Assembly (NCBI GenBank): GCA_937899785.1
Contig: CALCCG010000189.1
Location: 1-50,174 of the forward strand
From: an uncultured Erythrobacter sp.
GTDB taxonomy: Bacteria; Pseudomonadota; Alphaproteobacteria; Sphingomonadales; Sphingomonadaceae
DNA length: 50,174 nt
Direction: 5' to 3'
The notes beneath the pieces were generated by a model that saw only the letters and a program-made list of their open reading frames with translations, did not search any database and had not been told where the DNA came from. Of the stretch, positions 18,845 to 27,109 are shown piece after piece. The stretch's first letter is position 1, and every line of letters starts with the position of its first letter. The position numbers and the translations under genes are program-made.

Positions 18845-19606
18845 ATGACCTCTCCTGAGAAGATTTGGACAGCTGGCCTCGTCGTTATCGGCGATGAGAT
18901 TCTTTCCGGCCGCACCCACGACAAGAACATCGCGCAAGTTGCAAGCTGGTTGCAGGTGCAGGGCATTCGCCTCGCCGAAGTGCGCGTAGTGCCAGACGAT
19001 CAGGACCGCATCATTGAGGCGGTGAACGCGCTGAGAGACGCGAACGACTATCTCTTCACAACCGGTGGGATCGGCCCGACCCACGATGACATCACCGTCG
19101 ATGCGGTCTCGGCGGCGTTGGACGTACCGGTCGTTATTCACGAGGACGCGCGTGCACTGCTTGAGCGGTACTACTCCGATAAGGGGGGGCTCAACGAAGG
19201 ACGCTTGCGAATGGCCCGCGTGCCCGAAGGCGCGGACCTTATCCCCAACCGCATGTCCGGAGCGCCAGGCATTCGCCGCGGCAACGTCATTCTGATGGCG
19301 GGTGTACCGCACATCACCGCCGGCATGCTGGACGCGCTAACGGGTAAGCTCGAAGGCGGCGCGCCGCTGCTAACCGAGACGATTGGCTGCTGGGTTGCAG
19401 AGAGCGAGATCGCGAACTTACTGCGCGAGACCGAGCAGGCGCACGAAAACACGCAGATCGGTTCCTACCCCTTCTTTCGCGACGGCAAAGTGGGTGCAAA
19501 TTTCGTGATCCGCTCCACTAGCGAAGAGGATCTAAAGAGCTGCGTTGACACCCTTTGCGACGGGCTCGCCACGAGCGGCTACGATTTCACTCCGGGCGGC
19601 ATCTGA
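18845..19606 (+). CDS. Competence/damage-inducible CinA-like MoCF-domain protein, 253 aa
   Basis: A MoCF_biosynth domain fills the N-terminal part: LVVIGDEILSGRTHDKN and LFTTGGIGPTHDDIT are diagnostic of molybdopterin-binding/CinA N-terminal domains. The C-terminal nicotinamide-nucleotide amidase domain of full CinA is absent. Alphaproteobacteria often carry this short form as 'competence/damage-inducible protein A', whose physiological role is not settled. It lies 67 bp after the monooxygenase and 67 bp before the deacetylase, on the same strand, so readthrough is possible, but no functional link is evident. Confidence 0.88.
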   Translation: MTSPEKIWTAGLVVIGDEILSGRTHDKNIAQVASWLQVQGIRLAEVRVVPDDQDRIIEAVNALRDANDYLFTTGGIGPTHDDITVDAVSAALDVPVVIHEDARALLERYYSDKGGLNEGRLRMARVPEGADLIPNRMSGAPGIRRGNVILMAGVPHITAGMLDALTGKLEGGAPLLTETIGCWVAESEIANLLRETEQAHENTQIGSYPFFRDGKVGANFVIRSTSEEDLKSCVDTLCDGLATSGYDFTPGGI

Positions 19607-19673
19607 TCGCTTAGATCGAGAGAAGGTCAGGGCCAACGCGCGATTAACCCACTTGCGCTAGACTGTCGGAGCT

Positions 19674-20651
19674 ATGGCCCGCGTCTATATTACTATTGAT
19701 ACAGAGTATTCCTCTGGGCTTGCAGGCGATGCATCGCCTGCTGCCCGGACCGATTGTTTCGCACGCTCAATCGCGGGAGCGGTCGGCGACGGCGGCGCAG
19801 GGATCCCGTACCAGCTGCGCACGCTGGCAAAGGCCGGCCAAGCCGCAGTTTTCTTTGTCGATCCGATGCCAGCCCTCGTCTGGGGCACGGCTGCAATTGA
19901 GGATGTGGTGGGCCCGATCCTCGAGGCCGGGCAAGATGTCCAATTGCACCTCCACACCGAATGGTTGGCAGTGGCGGGGGACCGCACCCCCCTCACCTCA
20001 CGGCAGACGGGCGCGAATTTGTTTGAATTTTCCTTTGATGAGCAGTGCGAACTCATCGACTACGCCCGAACACAATTGATCGCGGCCGGCGCTCCGGCGC
20101 CGGTGGCCTTTCGCGCTGGCAATTACGGCGCGAATGACGACACTCTTCGGGCCTTGTCGCAGCTGGGCATCGCCTACGACACAAGCCATTGCCCAGCGCT
20201 TCCCGGTGCCAGCCGCCTTACGCTCGGCCCGCAGGACCGCGAACCAATCTTGCGTCATGGCGTCACCGAAGTACCCGTCGGCTCAATCGGCGCACTTGGC
20301 GATGGTGGTCAGCGTCATGGCCAGATCACCGCGCTTTCGCTGTCAGAGATGCGCGCCGCAATCCGTCACGCGCGTAATACGGGTCGTGAGACCCTCACCT
20401 TGGTAAGTCACAGCTTCGAGCTGTTCAACCGCCGCACGCTCAAAGTGAATCGCATTGTCCGCCGCCGCTTCGACGGCCTTTGCGAGTTCCTGCGCGACGA
20501 ACATGGCGTCTCAAGCGCCAACTATCGCGACGATCCACCGCGCCTAAATGCCGCCTCCACAGCGCCAGACCTGCTGCCTCCCAGTATGTGGCGGACCGGC
20601 GCAAGATACGCAGAACAGGCGCTCTCCAACACATTTTACGGCGCGATGTGA
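19674..20651 (+). CDS. Polysaccharide deacetylase family protein, 325 aa
   Basis: NodB-type motifs can be followed: VYITIDTEYSSG with the catalytic and metal Asp, HLHTEW with metal histidines, FRAGNYGAND, and LVSHSFELFN at the C terminus. No signal peptide is visible, so it is probably cytoplasmic or peripheral. It precedes the FemAB-like acetyltransferase by 7 bp and the pair is almost certainly co-transcribed. Pairs of a deacetylase and a GNAT/FemAB protein occur in exopolysaccharide loci of sphingomonads, where they alter N-acetyl groups on a glycan. The substrate here is unknown and no glycosyltransferases are adjacent. Confidence 0.83.
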   Translation: MARVYITIDTEYSSGLAGDASPAARTDCFARSIAGAVGDGGAGIPYQLRTLAKAGQAAVFFVDPMPALVWGTAAIEDVVGPILEAGQDVQLHLHTEWLAVAGDRTPLTSRQTGANLFEFSFDEQCELIDYARTQLIAAGAPAPVAFRAGNYGANDDTLRALSQLGIAYDTSHCPALPGASRLTLGPQDREPILRHGVTEVPVGSIGALGDGGQRHGQITALSLSEMRAAIRHARNTGRETLTLVSHSFELFNRRTLKVNRIVRRRFDGLCEFLRDEHGVSSANYRDDPPRLNAASTAPDLLPPSMWRTGARYAEQALSNTFYGAM

Positions 20652-20658
20652 GGGCGTT

Positions 20659-21579
20659 GTGAAGGACACTCCGACACCGACACCCATCGACTTCACCATC
20701 GGCTCGCGCCGATTTCTGTCGATACCCCGTCGGCTCGCGAACTGGTCGTTCTCGCTTGAGCAAGCGCTGGCCGGGTCCGCGTCCATCCCTGTTGCGCCCG
20801 AGCCTGGCCCCGACGGGATTCGCGTCCTCTCCGCACCGCTCACCGCCCTGCCCACTTTGCTCCATCGCTTTCCTGACCACGTGATCGGCGCGCGACAGGA
20901 CTACCCGCGCCACTATGTCGCCATGGTGGGATCTTTCGACGACTACATGGGGCGCTTTTCGAGCAAAACCCGTTCCACTCTGAAGCGCAAAGCGCGCAAG
21001 CTGGAGAGCGCTGTGGGCCCGACCTTTGCAATTTCCGAGCATCGTTCACCTGCCGAGATCGAACGCTTTCTCTCCCGAGCCGCTCCGCTTTCTGCGCTGA
21101 CCTATCAAGCGCGCTTGCTCGATGCGGGACTGCCTGACACGCCTGAGGCGACGCGCGGGCTGCTGGCGCTGGCCGAAGCGGACCGCCTGCGTTGCTTTCT
21201 GCTCGAAAGCGGCGATGGCCCATTGGCTTACCTTGCACTGCCGATTGAGGGATCAACGCTCATCTATGCCCATCTGGGTTACCACCCCGATTGGTCGCGT
21301 CACTCGCCCGGCACGGTCCTTCAGATGCACGCGCTTGAACGCCTGTTTGAAGAAGCGCGTTTTACCCATTTTGACTTCACCGAAGGCGATGGCGCACACA
21401 AGGCTATGTTCGGCACCCATTCGCTGCGCTGCGCCAGCTTCGTTCTGCTCGCTCCAACGCTCACAAACCGCGCAATCATCGCGGCGCGCGGCGCGTTCGA
21501 CACCAGCGTTGCCAGCGCGAGAGCGCTCGCGCAGCGCTCAGGCGCGCTTGGACGGATCCGGTCGCGCTTGCGAGCCTGA
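20659..21579 (+). CDS. FemAB-like/GNAT family acetyltransferase, 306 aa
   Basis: Start placed at a GTG at 20659, seven bases after the deacetylase stop and preceded by AGGG; a longer frame overlaps the deacetylase. The region MGRFSSKTRSTLKRKARKLE and the later LIYAHLGYHPDWSRHSPGTVLQMHALE with FDFTEGDGAHKAMFG match the Acetyltransf_6 (FemAB-like) C-terminal domain seen in cellulose and exopolysaccharide clusters. It probably transfers an acyl or aminoacyl group to a glycan or peptide. The end overlaps the convergent small membrane-protein gene by 42 bp. Confidence 0.8.
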   Translation: MKDTPTPTPIDFTIGSRRFLSIPRRLANWSFSLEQALAGSASIPVAPEPGPDGIRVLSAPLTALPTLLHRFPDHVIGARQDYPRHYVAMVGSFDDYMGRFSSKTRSTLKRKARKLESAVGPTFAISEHRSPAEIERFLSRAAPLSALTYQARLLDAGLPDTPEATRGLLALAEADRLRCFLLESGDGPLAYLALPIEGSTLIYAHLGYHPDWSRHSPGTVLQMHALERLFEEARFTHFDFTEGDGAHKAMFGTHSLRCASFVLLAPTLTNRAIIAARGAFDTSVASARALAQRSGALGRIRSRLRA

Positions 21580-21822
21580 TTCCGCGGCGGCCTGCGCGGC
21601 GCGGCGATTGCGACCGAGACGGCCAAAGCGCCGCGCCAAAGCCGAACGGTCCGCTGGGCTCTTGCCCGGCTGCAGCGCAAAGCGCACCTGGACCCAAAGC
21701 GCGATAGCGCTGATCGCCACCAGACCAATTCCCACCGCCAGCCCCAATTGCACGCTGTAGGCCGCTGCGAGCGCAAGCACGCCAAGGGCCACGGCGATCA
21801 CGCCCCATTTGGGATCGAACAT
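21538..21822 (-). CDS. Small two-helix membrane protein of unknown function, 94 aa
   Basis: The ATG at 21822 is preceded by GAAGGAG, which decides the start over a longer frame. MFDPKWGVIAVALGVLALAAAY begins the first helix, a second hydrophobic helix follows, and the last 40 residues are highly basic and presumably cytoplasmic (ARRFGRLGRNRRAAQAA). I do not recognise the family. The 3' end overlaps the opposite acetyltransferase gene by 42 bp. Confidence 0.65.
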   Translation of the reverse strand: MFDPKWGVIAVALGVLALAAAYSVQLGLAVGIGLVAISAIALWVQVRFALQPGKSPADRSALARRFGRLGRNRRAAQAAAESGSQARPDPSKRA

Positions 21823-22028
21823 GGAGTCTCCTTCGAAGAGGTCATTCGAATTGGCCGACAGGGAAGATAGGGGTCTATCGGCGCTGGCTTCATAAAACAT
21901 GAGGACTCCGGGGCGAAAAGCAAGCGGTTGATATCGGCGCATAGCGGGCTGCGCCTTCATTGCGGCTGGCTGTTCGACGGGATTCCGCCAGTTGTTACAT
22001 CTTCGTTGTTCCAAACCGCAGAGCGCAT

Positions 22029-22072
22029 GCAAAAAAGGGACCGGAAGCCTAGCGCCTCCAGCCCCCTTTTGC
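22029..22072 (-). terminator. Rho-independent terminator of rplKA
   Basis: Read on the minus strand, AAAAGGG...CTGGA...GC pairs with GC...TCCGG...CCCTTTT around a short loop, with small bulges, and ends in six Ts. It lies about 40 bp past the rplA stop, so the transcript ends after rplA and does not run on to rplJ/rplL, which are absent here. Confidence 0.8.
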
Positions 22073-22110
22073 ACAGCGAGCTATGCGTAGGAAAGTTGAA
22101 TCCCTAGCGC

Positions 22111-22803
22111 TTACGCGCCTTCCACCTCGGCGGTGTCGATCTTGAGACCCGGACCCATGGTCGAGGTGATCGAGATCTTCTGAACATACTTGCCCTTGGC
22201 GCCCGACGGCTTGGCCTTCACAACCGCCTCGGTGATCGCCTTGAAGTTGGCCGTAAGCGCCGCATCGTCAAACGACAGCTTGCCAATGCCGGAGTGGATG
22301 ATGCCCATCTTTTCGACGCGGAACTCAACCTGGCCGCCCTTGGCGTCCTTCACGGCCTGCTCCACGTTTGGGGTGACGGTGCCCAGCTTCGGGTTCGGCA
22401 TGAGGCCCTTAGGACCCAGCACCTTACCCAAACGGCCGACCACGCCCATCATGTCGGGCGTCGCGATCACGCGATCGTAATCGAGATTGCCGTTCTGCAT
22501 GTCTTCCATCAGGTCTTCCGCGCCAACCTTGTCAGCTCCCGCAGCAGTCGCCTTCTCAGCGTTGTCGCCGCGCGCGAAGACCGCAACCTTCACATCCTTG
22601 CCGGTGCCCGAAGGCAGCGAGATCATGCCGCGCACCATCTGGTCAGCGTGGCGTGGATCAACTCCGAGGTTCATCGAAAGCTCAACAGTTTCGTCGAATT
22701 TGGCTTTGTGCTCGCGCAAAACGCCCAGCGCCTCTTGGACCGTGTAGAGCTTCTCACGGTCCAGTTCAGCCAGGACCTTCTGCTTTTTCGTCATGGTTGC
22801 CAT
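22111..22803 (-). CDS. rplA: 50S ribosomal protein L1
   Basis: Ribosomal protein L1 binds 23S rRNA in the L1 stalk and helps release tRNA from the E site; in many bacteria it also represses its own operon. The 230-aa length, the start [20 protein letters not shown], and [17 protein letters not shown] with [14 protein letters not shown] near the end are typical. The start at 22803 has GGAGGG upstream, within the 4-bp gap after rplK. It is the last gene of a two-gene transcript. Confidence 0.98.
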   Translation of the reverse strand: MATMTKKQKVLAELDREKLYTVQEALGVLREHKAKFDETVELSMNLGVDPRHADQMVRGMISLPSGTGKDVKVAVFARGDNAEKATAAGADKVGAEDLMEDMQNGNLDYDRVIATPDMMGVVGRLGKVLGPKGLMPNPKLGTVTPNVEQAVKDAKGGQVEFRVEKMGIIHSGIGKLSFDDAALTANFKAITEAVVKAKPSGAKGKYVQKISITSTMGPGLKIDTAEVEGA

Positions 22804-22807
22804 TGGT

Positions 22808-23239
22808 TCAGCCCTCCACCACTTCGAGGCCCATCGAACGCGCGCTGCCTTCGATGATCTTCATGGCCGCATCGATATCGTTCGCGTTGAGATCTTGCAT
22901 TTTAGCCTCAGCGATTTCCTTGACCTGGCTCTGCTTGATCGAGCCCGCCGACACCTTGCCCGGCTCTTTCGACCCCGACTTCAGCTTGGCCGCTTTCTTG
23001 ATCATAAAGCTCGCAGGTGGGCTCTTGAAGGTGAAGGTGAACGACCGGTCCGCGTAAACGGTGATCGTCGTCGGGATCGGAGCGTTCTTTTCAAGGTCCT
23101 GCGTCGCCGCGTTGAACGCCTTGCAGAATTCCATGATGTTGACGCCGCGCTGACCCAGAGCCGGGCCGATGGGCGGGCTGGGGTTAGCGGTGCCCGCAGG
23201 CACTTGCAGCTTGATATAGCCTTCGATTTTCTTGGCCAT
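22808..23239 (-). CDS. rplK: 50S ribosomal protein L11
   Basis: L11 forms part of the GTPase-associated centre of the large subunit. The 143-aa protein starts [20 protein letters not shown] and shows [22 protein letters not shown] and [22 protein letters not shown], the classic L11 motifs. GAAAGGAAC at 8 bp precedes the ATG. It has its own candidate promoter about 137 bp upstream and is separated from nusG by some 3.3 kb of unrelated genes, unlike the usual nusG-rplK order. Confidence 0.98.
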   Translation of the reverse strand: MAKKIEGYIKLQVPAGTANPSPPIGPALGQRGVNIMEFCKAFNAATQDLEKNAPIPTTITVYADRSFTFTFKSPPASFMIKKAAKLKSGSKEPGKVSAGSIKQSQVKEIAEAKMQDLNANDIDAAMKIIEGSARSMGLEVVEG

Positions 23240-23375
23240 GTGGCCGTTCCTTTCGCACTGTCGAACGCAGGCCTGCCAAAGCAGACCCTGAACGCGTTCT
23301 CATGTTAAGCGGTCCAGCGCTCCGACTGATCGAAGCTCCCGCGCGGGTGTCACTGCCGTGTGGCAGGACCGCGCG

Positions 23376-23403
23376 CACATAGCGCGTGGCGCCCGCATTG
23401 CAA
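23376..23403 (-). promoter_or_regulatory. Candidate sigma-70 promoter for rplKA
   Basis: On the minus strand, TTGCAA (23398-23403), a 16-bp spacer and TATGTG (23376-23381) form a plausible -35/-10 pair, giving a leader of about 130 nt before rplK. The same TTGCAA -35 is found before secE, which supports it. No transcript evidence is available. Confidence 0.45.
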
Positions 23404-23624
23404 GCGCGAAGTGCCGGATCAGCGACTTTCTGAGACACGCAAAGGGGGGTTTTGCGAAAGTTTGCGCGCTCCGGCAAAGCCCCGTTTTCGGCGGGTTTCA
23501 AGCCGTTTGAGCGGGCATCACGTGTAACCTTAGCTTTCTGGAACCCACGCGCACCGTGTTTCCGAAGGAAGAAAAGGGACACCAGAAAGTTCATCGCGGC
23601 ACGTTACGCGCGCGCCTTCGTGTA

Positions 23625-23664
23625 GGAAAATGCCCTGATTGGAAAATGCGCTGACAGGAAAATG
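23625..23664. repeat. Short tandem repeat, GGAAAATG core, 16-bp period
   Basis: GGAAAATG occurs at 23625-23632, 23641-23648 and 23657-23664, exactly 16 bp apart. The first two units share the extended form GGAAAATGCNCTGA. It lies 18-58 bp past the stop of the membrane-protein gene at 23683. Confidence 0.85.
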
Positions 23665-23682
23665 TATTGTGCGAGGACCGCC

Positions 23683-24048
23683 TTACTCCGCTGCGGCCTC
23701 ACGCGCTTTACGCGCCGCAATAAAGCTGCGGATGAAGGCGATGAGCGCCACCAAGCTTGCGCCCAGCATAGCCCCAACGCGCAACCCCGCCATCGCATCG
23801 CCGCGCGAGATCGCCCCGCGCATCGGCATAAACAGGGCAAGGAAGACAAGCAGAGTCAGCACCACCGCAATATGCGCCACCACCTTGTTTTCGGCTCTTA
23901 CCCCCGGATGGCACGCAAGCAGCGCCACGCCAAACGCAGCCGGAATCAGCGCGGTGAGCGAAGGATTAGCGCTTCCAAGGTATCCCCAAGCCGACATGAT
24001 GATCAGCACCGCGGCGTTGATAAGGCTGGCGATGGGGGCGCTTGGCAT
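23683..24048 (-). CDS. Small four-helix membrane protein of unknown function, 121 aa
   Basis: Starting at the ATG at 24048 (MPSAPIASLINAAVLIIMSAWGY), four hydrophobic helices are separated by short loops, with GSANPSLTALIPAAFGVALL in the first loop and second helix and a basic tail (RSFIAARKAREAAAE). The layout resembles small TMEM14-like membrane proteins, though I cannot confirm that assignment. It diverges from the pspA-like gene at 24187 with 138 bp between, which could mean shared stress control. Confidence 0.7.
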   Translation of the reverse strand: MPSAPIASLINAAVLIIMSAWGYLGSANPSLTALIPAAFGVALLACHPGVRAENKVVAHIAVVLTLLVFLALFMPMRGAISRGDAMAGLRVGAMLGASLVALIAFIRSFIAARKAREAAAE

Positions 24049-24186
24049 AACAAACTCCGATTGAGTGTGCGTTCTTAAACGCAGCATCGGCCCGAAAGTG
24101 CCCGCATGCCAAGATTTCGAAATCAAAAGAGGCTGTTAATCTGTGCCGGTTACCTCTAGATGGAATGAAAGCTTAGGGGACTTCAA

Positions 24187-24876
24187 ATGATGCGTGTTGC
24201 CATCCAGGTGAAAGAGCTGATTTCGAGCAACGTGACAAGCGTGATTGAAAGCGCCTCAAACCCGGCCAAGATGCTCAGCCTGCTCCAGCGCGAGATTGAG
24301 GAATCGATCATCGCTCTGCAGCGTGAACGCACTCTCGCCGACCGCCGCAAAACCCGGCTTCAAGCTGAACTGACGCAGCAGGAAACGCGCGAGGCGGATT
24401 GGAGCGACAAGGCCAAGACGGCGATGGATCATGGCCGCGAAGATCTGGCGCGTCAGGCGCTGATAGCGCGCGAAGACTGCACCGCAACGATCGCGAAGAT
24501 CAAAGAGGATCTCGACAGCTGCGGCAACGATCTGGTCGAAGTGGATCAGGCAATCGCTGACCTCGAAGCCAAGCGCGAAGAAACCCGTGAACAGGCGCGC
24601 AACCAGATGGCGGCCGACGCCCAGAACGCTCCGGCTGGTGCGTCCGGCGCCGCAACGAGTAAGGCAGACTCGCATATCAGCCGTATCAGCGAGCTTGAAA
24701 AGCGCGCCGAGTTCGCCACTGAAGAGCATGCGGGCAAGCGCGCTCACGCCTCGGTTGACGCTGAGATTGAAGAGATGCGCCGCGCCAGCAAGATCGACGC
24801 AGAGCTCGCCGCCATGAAAAGCGGGGGAGCGAAGAAGGCTCCAGCCCGCAAAGGCCGCGCCAAGAAAACCGGCTAA
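24187..24876 (+). CDS. PspA/IM30 (ESCRT-III-like) family protein, 229 aa
   Basis: An almost wholly alpha-helical, coiled-coil protein: VIESASNPAKMLSLLQREIE followed by the long heptad-rich LADRRKTRLQAEL... and AREDLARQALIAREDC-like segments is the PspA pattern. PspA proteins coat and protect the inner membrane under stress. The C terminus is Lys/Ala rich (KKAPARKGRAKKTG), unlike E. coli PspA. GGGGA precedes the ATG. No pspF, pspB or pspC is adjacent, and I see no sigma-54 -24/-12 element upstream, so regulation differs from the enterobacterial system. Confidence 0.85.
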   Translation: MMRVAIQVKELISSNVTSVIESASNPAKMLSLLQREIEESIIALQRERTLADRRKTRLQAELTQQETREADWSDKAKTAMDHGREDLARQALIAREDCTATIAKIKEDLDSCGNDLVEVDQAIADLEAKREETREQARNQMAADAQNAPAGASGAATSKADSHISRISELEKRAEFATEEHAGKRAHASVDAEIEEMRRASKIDAELAAMKSGGAKKAPARKGRAKKTG

Positions 24877-24999
24877 CGCTGTTAGAGCGCGCCCAATCGA
24901 TCCGTTTTGAACGAGGTGTATTACTCGCACTAGACACCGCGCTTTCCGCTTCCTATTTCGTTCGCCAAGATCGCCACGAATTTGCGTTGGGAGGGTGCT

Positions 25000-25479
25000 G
25001 TGTCCGCTTCGTCTGTTTCCCTTGATCAGTGGTTTTCTTCGGCCGGGCAGGCGGCGATGATCGGCTGGGTGATCCTGATTTTCGCCCCGCGTCGGCTCCC
25101 TTACAATTTGGGCACCGCTCTTCTCTCCATCCCGCGCTTTGTGATCCCGTTCGGTATCTCGCTGCTTTATGCAGGCTTTGCGATGGCCTATTTTTTCAGC
25201 GTGGACGGCGGCGGGTTCGGCTCGCTGGATGAGGTCGCAACGCTGCTCGGCAAGCCGGAAATGCTGCTCGCGGGCTGGGTGCACTACCTTGCCTTTGACC
25301 TGTTTATCGGCGGTTGGATCGCGGTCGAGGCCGATAAAATCGGCTTGAACCGCATCGTCCAGGCGCCGATCCTGCTGGCGACCTTTATGCTGGGACCGAT
25401 AGGGCTTGCTATCTTCCTCACCATCAAGGCGAGCACATTGCGCCTGCCGGGACGCTTTTACGTGGAGGCTCAAGCGTGA
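25000..25479 (+). CDS. ABA4-like membrane protein, 159 aa
   Basis: A four-helix membrane protein. WVHYLAFDLFIGGWIAVEADK and the following PILLATFMLGPIGLAIFL are the signature of the ABA DEFICIENT 4-like family (PF14108), named for a plant protein needed for neoxanthin synthesis; the bacterial role is unknown. The GTG at 25000 with GGAGG five bases upstream is preferred to a TTG at 24982. Its TGA overlaps the GTG of the next gene by four bases, so the two are translationally coupled. Confidence 0.82.
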   Translation: MSASSVSLDQWFSSAGQAAMIGWVILIFAPRRLPYNLGTALLSIPRFVIPFGISLLYAGFAMAYFFSVDGGGFGSLDEVATLLGKPEMLLAGWVHYLAFDLFIGGWIAVEADKIGLNRIVQAPILLATFMLGPIGLAIFLTIKASTLRLPGRFYVEAQA

Positions 25480-26324
25480 ACAGTCAGACCGCCCAACCGC
25501 CCGCGCCCGCGCCGCTCTCGCTGATCCCGCGCCTCGCGCCTGGATCTTCAAGCGATCATATGACGCGGCTCAATCTCTCGCTTGCGCTGCTGATGGCGGC
25601 GAGCTTTCTTGTCTTTCTGCCAGCCATGATAATCGATCCGCGCGTGCTCGACAGCGCCGGCGTGTGGGTCAAGCCGCAGAAGTTCAACATCTCTCTGGCC
25701 TTGCACTTCTTCACGATCGCCGTGCTCGCCCAGCAGGTGCCGCGCGAGGTACGCAACGGGCCTACGCTGATCCTCTTTAGCTATATTGGCGGCTTCTCGC
25801 TCCTGTTCGAATATGTCTGGGTGGGGCTGCAAGCCGCGCAAGCGAAGCGATCACACTTCAATTTCGACAGCGAGTTTGAAGGGCTGATGTATCTGGGCAT
25901 GGGCATCGCGGCGGTTGGGCTTATGACCATCGCGATCTCGCTGGCGGTGCAAATCTGGCGCAAGGGGGATCGGACGCGATTTGGCCTGTGGCTGGGATCG
26001 ATCGTAGGGCTCACGCTCGCCTTTTTTTCAACGCTCTATTTCGGTTTCGAGATGTCGAGCACCAGTCGCTATGTCGGCGCGCCGCTTGAGGGCGGCGGGG
26101 CGGTCGTGCCCTTTTTTGGCTGGTCGCGAGAATATGGCGATCTGCGCCCGGCCCATTTCGTCAGCCTTCACCTGATGCAGACCCTGCCCTTTGCCGGATG
26201 GCTGGCGGACCGACAAAGCTGGAATGCGATGTGGATGGTGGGCGGATTTGCAGCGCTCCAACTGGCGCTGGCCACCGCGCTGTTTTTTCAGGCCAAAGCA
26301 GGGCAGCCTTTCTGGCCGCTCTAA
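25476..26324 (+). CDS. Seven-helix membrane protein of unknown function, coupled to ABA4-like gene, 282 aa
   Basis: Begins with a GTG overlapping the previous stop (GTGA). After a Pro/Ala-rich lead there are about seven hydrophobic helices. Notable conserved-looking stretches are AGVWVKPQKFNISLALHFFT, YVWVGLQAAQAKRSHFN and DLRPAHFVSLHLMQTLPFAG, where charged and histidine residues sit at helix ends and may bind a ligand or metal. I do not recognise a named family. The tight coupling to the ABA4-like gene suggests the two work together, perhaps in membrane lipid or carotenoid biology, but this is inference. Confidence 0.78.
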   Translation: MNSQTAQPPAPAPLSLIPRLAPGSSSDHMTRLNLSLALLMAASFLVFLPAMIIDPRVLDSAGVWVKPQKFNISLALHFFTIAVLAQQVPREVRNGPTLILFSYIGGFSLLFEYVWVGLQAAQAKRSHFNFDSEFEGLMYLGMGIAAVGLMTIAISLAVQIWRKGDRTRFGLWLGSIVGLTLAFFSTLYFGFEMSSTSRYVGAPLEGGGAVVPFFGWSREYGDLRPAHFVSLHLMQTLPFAGWLADRQSWNAMWMVGGFAALQLALATALFFQAKAGQPFWPL

Positions 26325-26325
26325 A

Positions 26326-26508
26326 TCAGCGCCCAAGTTCATAACGCGGCGTCTTCATGCCCTTGGTACGGCTGGTGAGGTGATATTTGCGGCACAAATC
26401 GCACCGATAAGCGCGCAGCTTGAACGGCGCGCGCGCGGCCACCCGTTCGGCCTCGTCGCGCGTTGCGAAGCTCTTCTTGCGGTTGCAGATGCCGGGGCGG
26501 GTCTTCAT
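26326..26508 (-). CDS. Small basic Cys-containing protein downstream of nusG, 60 aa
   Basis: The protein runs MKTRPGICNRKKSFATRDEA and ends RTKGMKTPRYELGR. It has one Cys early and a CDLC pair later next to RKYHLTS, so a C-xn-C-x2-C-x3-H type zinc site is possible. The ATG at 26508 is chosen; a GTG at 26532 overlapping the nusG stop is the alternative and would add eight residues and couple it to nusG. Either way it is likely the last gene of the secE-nusG transcript. The composition suggests nucleic-acid binding, but no function is known. Confidence 0.7.
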   Translation of the reverse strand: MKTRPGICNRKKSFATRDEAERVAARAPFKLRAYRCDLCRKYHLTSRTKGMKTPRYELGR

Positions 26509-26528
26509 CGTGCCGCCCCGCCCGCTGA

Positions 26529-27065
26529 TCACTTCACCAGCTCGACCTGTTCAAATTCGAGCTCAACCGGGGTTGCGCGGCCGAAGATTGAAACGCTGAC
26601 CTTGACCTTGGCCTTGTCGAAATCGAGCTCCTCGACCACGCCGTTGAAGCTGGCGAACGGCCCGTCGAGAACTTTGACCTGGTCGCCAATTTCATAGTCG
26701 ACGCTGACCTGCGCCTTGGGCGCGGCCTTGGCTTCCTCGACCCCGCCAAAGTAACGCGCGGCTTCGCGTTCGCTGATCGGTTGGGGCTTGTTGTTGTTGC
26801 CAAGGAAGCCCGTAACCTTGGGCGTGTTCTTGACGAGGTGATAAATGTCGTCGTTCATCCGCAGCTTGGCGAGCACATAGCCCGGCATGAACTTGCGCTC
26901 GATCTGAACCTTCTTGCCGCGTTTCACTTCGGTGACGGTTTCGGTCGGGACTTCGATCTCCTCAACGCCCTCCGACAGGTTCAGGCGCTCAGCCTCAGCG
27001 AGGATCGCCTCCTTCACCTTGTTTTCAAAACCGGAATAGGCGTGGATGATGTACCAGCGGGCCAT
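26529..27065 (-). CDS. nusG: Transcription termination/antitermination factor NusG
   Basis: NusG binds RNA polymerase, stimulates Rho and couples transcription to translation. The N-terminal NGN domain starts MARWYIIHAYSGFENKVKEA and contains ERKFMPGYVLAKLRM. The C-terminal KOW domain is clear in YEIGDQVKVLDGPFASFNGVVEELD. The start at 27065 gives the usual 178 aa; the longer open frame upstream overlaps secE and is rejected. It lies 44 bp after secE and should be in the same operon. rplK does not follow, unlike in most bacteria. Confidence 0.97.
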   Translation of the reverse strand: MARWYIIHAYSGFENKVKEAILAEAERLNLSEGVEEIEVPTETVTEVKRGKKVQIERKFMPGYVLAKLRMNDDIYHLVKNTPKVTGFLGNNNKPQPISEREAARYFGGVEEAKAAPKAQVSVDYEIGDQVKVLDGPFASFNGVVEELDFDKAKVKVSVSIFGRATPVELEFEQVELVK

Positions 27066-27109
27066 GAGAAATCCTTGAACCTTACAATCGTGCTTGTGTC
27101 CGCTGCGCC

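Larger units (their letters stand above)
23240..23682. other. Intergenic stretch upstream of rplK
   Basis: These 443 bp hold the candidate rplKA promoter and leader plus a 16-bp tandem repeat near the far end. Open frames in it lack family features and convincing ribosome-binding sites, so I call no gene here. A structured leader for L1 feedback control is possible, but I cannot recognise one by eye. Confidence 0.6.

Noticed and set aside
24256-25551. 431-codon open frame on the minus strand
   Set aside because: It is antisense to the PspA-like and ABA4-like genes and has a scrambled, Arg-rich composition with no recognisable domain.
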